64,000 nucleotides of DNA, taken from RGIG9060 sp052173655. GTDB taxonomy: Bacteria; Spirochaetota; Spirochaetia; Treponematales; Treponemataceae. Each line of letters opens with the position of its first letter. Positions within the stretch are counted from its first letter, which is position 1. The position numbers and the translations under genes are program-made. A model generated the notes under the pieces. That model searched no databases. It had not been told where the DNA came from and worked only from the letters and a program-made list of their open reading frames with translations. The DNA lies in NCBI GenBank assembly GCA_052173655.1, contig JBQMYD010000006.1, positions 1 to 64,000 on the forward strand, in the 5' to 3' direction. This document shows positions 59,559-64,000 of this stretch, piece by piece.

Positions 59559-60026
59559 TTAACTATCAATAACTTTTTCACCGTCGATATATAAATTTAT
59601 TTTATCTATTCGACCGAAATTTCTAAAAATATTTTTCTTAAAAATTTTTACGGCATACATGATATCGGAAGTATTTTCGTCAGGAAATAAAGCTTCTTTT
59701 GAAAGATTTACATACAAAGTTTTTCCCTTAACAAAACAAAATTCAAGCTTTGTCCCGGGAAGAAAAAGATTTTTATATCTATTTCCTATAGGTCCCAGCA
59801 AAAGCTCGGAGACATACAACTCAATTTTATCTATATTTTTATTAGACGGAAAATAACGGCTTTCCACATAAAGTACATTTTTATCCATTCCCTGAAAAAT
59901 AAACTCTTTGTGATACGAATAGCCTAATAACTTGAAAATTATAAACGAAAACAAGAAAATCACAGCAAGAGCAATTAACAAAAACACTGCAATTTTCTTT
60001 TCTTTCAGTTCAATTATTTTTTTCAT
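59559..60026 (-). CDS. GerMN-domain membrane protein
   Basis: Protein of 155 residues with an N-terminal membrane anchor (about 12-36) and a GerMN domain: VESRYFPSNKNIDKIELYVSELLLGPIGNRYKNLFLPGTKLEFCFVKGKTLYVNLSKEAL. GerMN domains occur in envelope proteins near cell-wall amidases. It overlaps the amidase by 4 nt, which together with T. pallidum order suggests joint work at the septal or growing wall. Confidence 0.8.
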   Translation of the reverse strand: MKKIIELKEKKIAVFLLIALAVIFLFSFIIFKLLGYSYHKEFIFQGMDKNVLYVESRYFPSNKNIDKIELYVSELLLGPIGNRYKNLFLPGTKLEFCFVKGKTLYVNLSKEALFPDENTSDIMYAVKIFKKNIFRNFGRIDKINLYIDGEKVIDS

Positions 60027-61102
60027 TTGGAATTAGTAAACCCTCTTGACTGCTCAAAATGCGTTATAAACGAAGCCACTCCATTATATATTCCCAAGCT
60101 TATTTTGTGCAAGTAGTTTTTATCTGCAAGGTATAAAGCCTCCTGAACATTTGAAACGAATCCTACTTCTACCAATACGCTGGGCATTTTTGTATTACGA
60201 ACAACAAACCATTCTTCCGCTTTTAAGCCGCGTCCTTTTGAATAAGTGCCTATTTGTTTTTGCATTCCATCATGAATAAATTTTGCAATCAAAATGCTTT
60301 CAGTTGTGTATTCTTCTTCCATCATAGAATTCAATATTGGAAGAAGCTCTGCATTAGCATCTTTTTCCGTAAGAATATCTCTTCTGTAGCCCGGAGAAAG
60401 ATACCAAACTTCAAATCCGCTGGCTTTTTTATCAAAAGCAGAATTTGCATGAATAGAAACGTAAACAATTGCTTCGTTTTCAGCTAACTTTACTGAATTT
60501 GCAATTTCAACTCGTTGTTCCAAAGTTAAAAAAACATCGGTTGAACGTGTCAGCAATATTTTTTTATCAGGATATTTTGATACCAACATCTCGTGCAGTT
60601 CTTTTCCTACAGAAAGTACAATATCCTTTTCGTAGATAAATTGTTTTTTACCGTCCGTTTCTATAACGCCTATAGTTCCCGGATCTTTTCCTCCATGTCC
60701 CGGATCTATCAATACAGCACCTATTTTAAAAAAACTTTCACTTTGTTTTGAGATAAAAAGCAGTTCCGCCTCATCGATTAAGGATTTTGAAACAAAAATT
60801 TGTCCTTTATAAAAAATCGGTTTTTGAATTCCAATAAGTTTTCTGTAATTCAATACGGCTATGTCTTGCTCTGCTTTAAAAGACAGTGTATTTCCGTTTT
60901 TTTGAAGAGTACAGGATTTAGAGAAAGGATCATAAAAAAGAGTGGCACCCATTTTTTTTGAAGCATCGGTAAGAGAAACAAAGTCTTTCGGTTTAGTTTC
61001 AACAAATTTCTCATCAGCTGCAAAAGTTGACATTGCAGAAAAAATCATAAAAATAATCATTATTTTGACAAAAAAAATTTGTTTTAAAATTTTGCAAGTC
61101 AT
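60023..61102 (-). CDS. N-acetylmuramoyl-L-alanine amidase
   Basis: Zinc amidase of 359 residues. Signal peptide-like N-terminus (FFVKIMIIFMIFSAMSTFAAD), an N-terminal copper-amine-oxidase-like domain (VSLTDASKKMGATLFYDP...), then Amidase_3: VLIDPGHGGKDPGTIG (zinc His), VYVSIHANSAF (His), and C-terminal MPSVLVEVGFVSN with catalytic Glu. Cleaves peptide stems from glycan during septum splitting. Start overlaps the ATP-grasp stop (ATGA) and follows AAAGGTA. Confidence 0.93.
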   Translation of the reverse strand: MTCKILKQIFFVKIMIIFMIFSAMSTFAADEKFVETKPKDFVSLTDASKKMGATLFYDPFSKSCTLQKNGNTLSFKAEQDIAVLNYRKLIGIQKPIFYKGQIFVSKSLIDEAELLFISKQSESFFKIGAVLIDPGHGGKDPGTIGVIETDGKKQFIYEKDIVLSVGKELHEMLVSKYPDKKILLTRSTDVFLTLEQRVEIANSVKLAENEAIVYVSIHANSAFDKKASGFEVWYLSPGYRRDILTEKDANAELLPILNSMMEEEYTTESILIAKFIHDGMQKQIGTYSKGRGLKAEEWFVVRNTKMPSVLVEVGFVSNVQEALYLADKNYLHKISLGIYNGVASFITHFEQSRGFTNSK

Positions 61103-62592
61103 ATCGTACCTTTCAGGCTGTCATAATAATACAGTGCCCCTTGAATTCCTCCTCTTAGTAAATATCGCCAAAACTTAGGATCATTGTTAGGTGAAAATCC
61201 TGTAATATCGGAGAAAATCTTTAAGGTATCTTCAATAGTTCTATAATTCCAATCGACTGCATTTTTATCTTCCAAACCGTTAGGATAAGCTGATGGAGGA
61301 AAATCTGTTTTTAAATCTTTTTCAAGGAATTCATTTGTTTGTGTAACATCAGGTTTTAAGCGTAATATAATTGAACTTACAGCACTTTGTGCATTTGTAA
61401 CAGATTTTTGTCTATCAGGATCAACAGAAATTACATTACCGCATTTTTCTACGTTATTTAAAGGAAAGTTGACTTCATCATTTTCTTTTACTCTTGGAAG
61501 AACGTCGATAATTCCATGTATATTTTTTGCTTTTTCATATCCATAAATTTTGGAAACGACTCCGGGAATAGAAATCCATGCTCTTTCAGAAGAAGTTTTT
61601 TTTGGCTCTATGTCTTTTGCAACAGTACAAACTTCACTTTCCATGCCTAAACTAAGTAAAATTGCCTGTTTTGTAAGATTTATTCCACTTGCATAAGGAA
61701 AAGTCCATCCGGACATATATCCCCCCGAAAGTCGGGCGGCTATCTCCCCTATCATTGCACCCTTAGAAGTAAGTTTTATATCACCTTTTGCTGCACCATG
61801 AGTAAGACCTAAAGCAAATACACCCTTTTCAAATTCCGTTTTCAGTATTTTGTACTCAAAATCGCTCAATACGGCACTCATAGTATGTCCCATTTCAATA
61901 AAATATGGGGGATAAAAAATATGTCTTTCGGCAAAACCTGTTATGGTTACTTTTCCGTTACAAACAAGAGCGTCAATTGAAAATTCTCTACCATCCATGT
62001 ATTGCTCAAGAATGGCTCTGTTTGTTCTTGAATATTTTACGGCATTTTGGACAGCAGGTAGTACTTCTTCTAAACTGTTGACCATTCTACAGCCCCTTGC
62101 ACCCATGTTATCGCACGGTTTTACAACATATGGAAAATTGTCGATTGAAAAACCGTTTGATTCCAGAAAATATCTACAATTCGAAAAAACCAATTGCAAA
62201 TTCTGTCCGTTAATTTCCGTAAAATGAGGAGATGAAACTCCGAATTTTTTAAAACAATTGCGCATCCTAACCTTGTCAGATGCATTTAAAGCAGCTTCAT
62301 AACTATGACCGGGAAGCGATAATTTTTGTGCAATGTATGCCGTATTTGCAGAAAAATCCGTTCCCGCTGTAAAAACTGCATCCAAATGAGATTTTTTTGA
62401 TATGGAAAGTGCATATGACAAGAGTCCTGCGGTATCTTTTAAATCTATTTTACAAAACCGGTCTGCAAGAGAAACACAAGGAGCTTCAGAATCGGCATCT
62501 ACTACGTAGACATTGCAATTCAATTCTTTGGCGGCTTGTATAGCAGGCTTTTGCATAAGACCTGCTCCCAAAATCAATATATTTTTTTTCAT
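61099..62592 (-). CDS. ATP-grasp domain enzyme (CarB-like)
   Basis: Protein of 497 residues. N-terminal Rossmann-like (MKKNILILGAGLMQKPAIQAAKELNCNVYVVDADSEAPC), central ATP-grasp (FPYVVKPCDNMGARGCRMVNSLEE, AILEQYMDGREFSIDALV, GEIAARLSGGY) and a C-terminal domain. Such enzymes join a carboxylate to an amine or thiol via acyl-phosphate. The substrate is unknown; proximity to a PseG-like/methyltransferase gene suggests sugar or envelope metabolism. Start follows GAGGAA. Confidence 0.85.
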   Translation of the reverse strand: MKKNILILGAGLMQKPAIQAAKELNCNVYVVDADSEAPCVSLADRFCKIDLKDTAGLLSYALSISKKSHLDAVFTAGTDFSANTAYIAQKLSLPGHSYEAALNASDKVRMRNCFKKFGVSSPHFTEINGQNLQLVFSNCRYFLESNGFSIDNFPYVVKPCDNMGARGCRMVNSLEEVLPAVQNAVKYSRTNRAILEQYMDGREFSIDALVCNGKVTITGFAERHIFYPPYFIEMGHTMSAVLSDFEYKILKTEFEKGVFALGLTHGAAKGDIKLTSKGAMIGEIAARLSGGYMSGWTFPYASGINLTKQAILLSLGMESEVCTVAKDIEPKKTSSERAWISIPGVVSKIYGYEKAKNIHGIIDVLPRVKENDEVNFPLNNVEKCGNVISVDPDRQKSVTNAQSAVSSIILRLKPDVTQTNEFLEKDLKTDFPPSAYPNGLEDKNAVDWNYRTIEDTLKIFSDITGFSPNNDPKFWRYLLRGGIQGALYYYDSLKGTI

Positions 62593-62634
62593 AAATTCCT
62601 CAAAAGCTGAAAAAATTTAACAAATCCAAATCTG

Positions 62635-64000
62635 TTATTTTTTTATGCAATAAATTTCAAAAGTATCACCTTTTTTATTTAATTTTAAATATAAACTCAA
62701 AATTACATTCAAGATTTTATTTTTTTCAAGATGATATTTTTTTACAAAAGGGAATCGTTCGGGATGAATACCTGTTGAAACTATTTTTACAACCTTGAAT
62801 CCTCGTTGTTTTAAAATCTTTTTTGCAATTTTAGGACTCCAAAGACTAAAATGATCCGAAGGGCTGTTTTTATAAAACTCTTTAGAATTTTTGAGAGCAG
62901 AAATTCCAACTGATGAAGGAGTTGAGAAAGCAAAAACTCCGGATTTTTCCAAAAGATCATAGACATTTTTTAAAACCGTATCCAATTTTTCAAAATGTTC
63001 AATTACATACCACATTGTAACGGCACAAAAGTGTTTCCGTGAAAATTTTTGCAAAATTTCATGAGAAGTTTCTTTTTGAAAATCACACAGAATCGAAGAA
63101 AATCCTAATGTTTTTTTTACATAATCTACAGCTTCTGCACAAACGTCCATTCCGTGTGCAGTCCAATTAAATTCGTTTCCGGCTGCAAGATAAGGTCCGT
63201 AAGCACAACCTACGTCAAGAAATGTATTTTCTGTTTTATCGTATTTATATTTGTTATATTTTTTATAAACTTTAGAAATTACCTTATGTCGTTTTATGCA
63301 AGTTTTTTTTATAGATTCAAAATCATCAAGATAAGTTTTCCCGTATTGTGCTTTGTATTCTTGTGAAAAATAATTTTTATTGTACTCCGTTTGATTTTTA
63401 TTCAAAAAACTTATGTATTTTAAACCGCATTTTCCGCATTTTCTAATTGTTTTTTCTTCATCCCGAAAAACAACAATATCTTTTATCGAATTTTTGAAAT
63501 CTCTGCAAAGGGGACAACTTTGAAAATCTTTTTTACTCAATTTTGTAATAAAATTTGCAAGTTCAAGATTTCCGTTTACTCCATCCAAATTGTTTTTGCA
63601 AAGTTTTTTTATGATTTCACTATCCTTTGAGTCAAACAAATTAAATAAAAGCTTTTCAAGAAATTCAGTATTTATTTTTGAAAAAGGTAAAATTGCAAAT
63701 CCGGCTTTTTTTGACAATTGTAAGTGAAGTTTTGTAATTGGAACTGTAATAACAAGACAATTGGAACTTGCAGCTTCAAATGCTGTAAAACCATAATACG
63801 TGATTACAAGGTCAAATTTAAATAAAGTTTCTCTTAAATTTTGAATATCATCCGAACCTATTTTTATATTACAATCTTTTAAACCTTTTGACTTTAATAA
63901 TTCATCTAGAGTTTCAAAGATTCTTTTTGCAAAAAAATCTTTTTTTCCGATTACTATGAGAATATTTTTCAATTCATCGAATTTTTTTACTTTGTTTTTT
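62635..64000 (-). CDS. PseG-like glycosyltransferase domain fused to SAM methyltransferase (5' end outside window)
   Basis: The minus-strand frame runs open to the window edge, so the N-terminus is missing; a TTG at 63972 is not trusted because in-frame codons continue upstream. First about 150 residues resemble the C-terminal half of PseG/MurG-like enzymes (KNILIVIGKKDFFAKRIFETLDELL; FDLVITYYGFTAFEAASSNCLVITVP). Then a zinc-ribbon CPLCRDF...CGKCG and a class I methyltransferase (FLDVGCAYGPYLAAG, SAM motif I). T. pallidum has a comparable spsF-type multidomain protein; the missing part may be a cytidylyltransferase. A role in nonulosonic-acid-type glycan synthesis is inferred. Confidence 0.72.
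   Translation of the reverse strand, partial: KNKVKKFDELKNILIVIGKKDFFAKRIFETLDELLKSKGLKDCNIKIGSDDIQNLRETLFKFDLVITYYGFTAFEAASSNCLVITVPITKLHLQLSKKAGFAILPFSKINTEFLEKLLFNLFDSKDSEIIKKLCKNNLDGVNGNLELANFITKLSKKDFQSCPLCRDFKNSIKDIVVFRDEEKTIRKCGKCGLKYISFLNKNQTEYNKNYFSQEYKAQYGKTYLDDFESIKKTCIKRHKVISKVYKKYNKYKYDKTENTFLDVGCAYGPYLAAGNEFNWTAHGMDVCAEAVDYVKKTLGFSSILCDFQKETSHEILQKFSRKHFCAVTMWYVIEHFEKLDTVLKNVYDLLEKSGVFAFSTPSSVGISALKNSKEFYKNSPSDHFSLWSPKIAKKILKQRGFKVVKIVSTGIHPERFPFVKKYHLEKNKILNVILSLYLKLNKKGDTFEIYCIKK

Noticed and set aside
1..64000. CRISPR array, prophage or transposase
   Set aside because: No regularly spaced direct repeats, phage structural genes or transposase motifs were seen anywhere.

Overview
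The window reads as a low-G+C, host-associated Treponema chromosome (Spirochaetes). The diagnostic content is periplasmic-flagellum genes (two FlaB core flagellins, a FlaA sheath protein, FlaG, FliD, FlgK, FlgL, a FlgN-like protein), the FliW/CsrA pair, an Mgl sugar transporter, many lipoproteins with short spirochaetal lipoboxes, and a gene order that recalls T. pallidum (flaB-flaB-flaG-fliD-...-tsaE-tsaB; rho-rpmE; amidase-GerMN-flaA). No rRNA, CRISPR array, complete insertion sequence or prophage was seen. Layout: 1-1.8 kb is visibly richer in G+C and carries rpiB, a UV-repair glycosylase and a DUF1722 gene broken by an in-frame stop. 2.2-3.4 kb has a lipoprotein behind a promoter with a poly-G spacer, and a hemerythrin. 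3.5-11.3 kb is the flagellin/cap region running into tsaE-tsaB. 11.4-15.9 kb is mglBAC. 15.9-20.2 kb (minus) is flgN-flgK-flgL-fliW-csrA. 20.3-20.9 kb holds five tRNAs, then tig-clpP-clpX, a DEAD-box helicase, hflK-hflC and a TIM-barrel protein. 28.4-34 kb (minus) is comF and smc with two envelope genes. 34.1-43.4 kb is an alpha-2-macroglobulin lipoprotein, pbpC and serS. 43.5-47.2 kb holds two unknown genes and aconitase. A tRNA-Pro at 47.4 kb is followed by a small accessory stretch with gene relics. 48.9-56.9 kb carries alr, an RlmK-like methyltransferase, rpmE, rho, a bactofilin, HU, rpsT, a 56-residue zinc-ribbon gene, dinG and tRNA-Glu. 57-64 kb (minus) holds a RelA/SpoT-TPR protein, flaA, a GerMN protein, a cell-wall amidase, an ATP-grasp enzyme and a truncated PseG-like/methyltransferase fusion. 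Three regulatory patterns stand out. First, a nine-G run sits in the -35/-10 spacer of the lipoprotein gene at 2253, the architecture of a phase-variable promoter. Second, both flaB leaders carry hairpins presenting ANGGA/AGGA loops plus a CsrA-type motif on the Shine-Dalgarno, matching the csrA-fliW pair in the same window. Third, six genes (DEAD helicase, comF, serS, a lipoprotein, alr, and the alarmone synthetase) have a -10 box ending only 6-7 nt before the start codon and no Shine-Dalgarno sequence; four of these also have a -35 at 17-nt spacing. This suggests that leaderless mRNAs are a regular mode of expression here. All functional calls are by eye from motifs and family knowledge; no database search was run.
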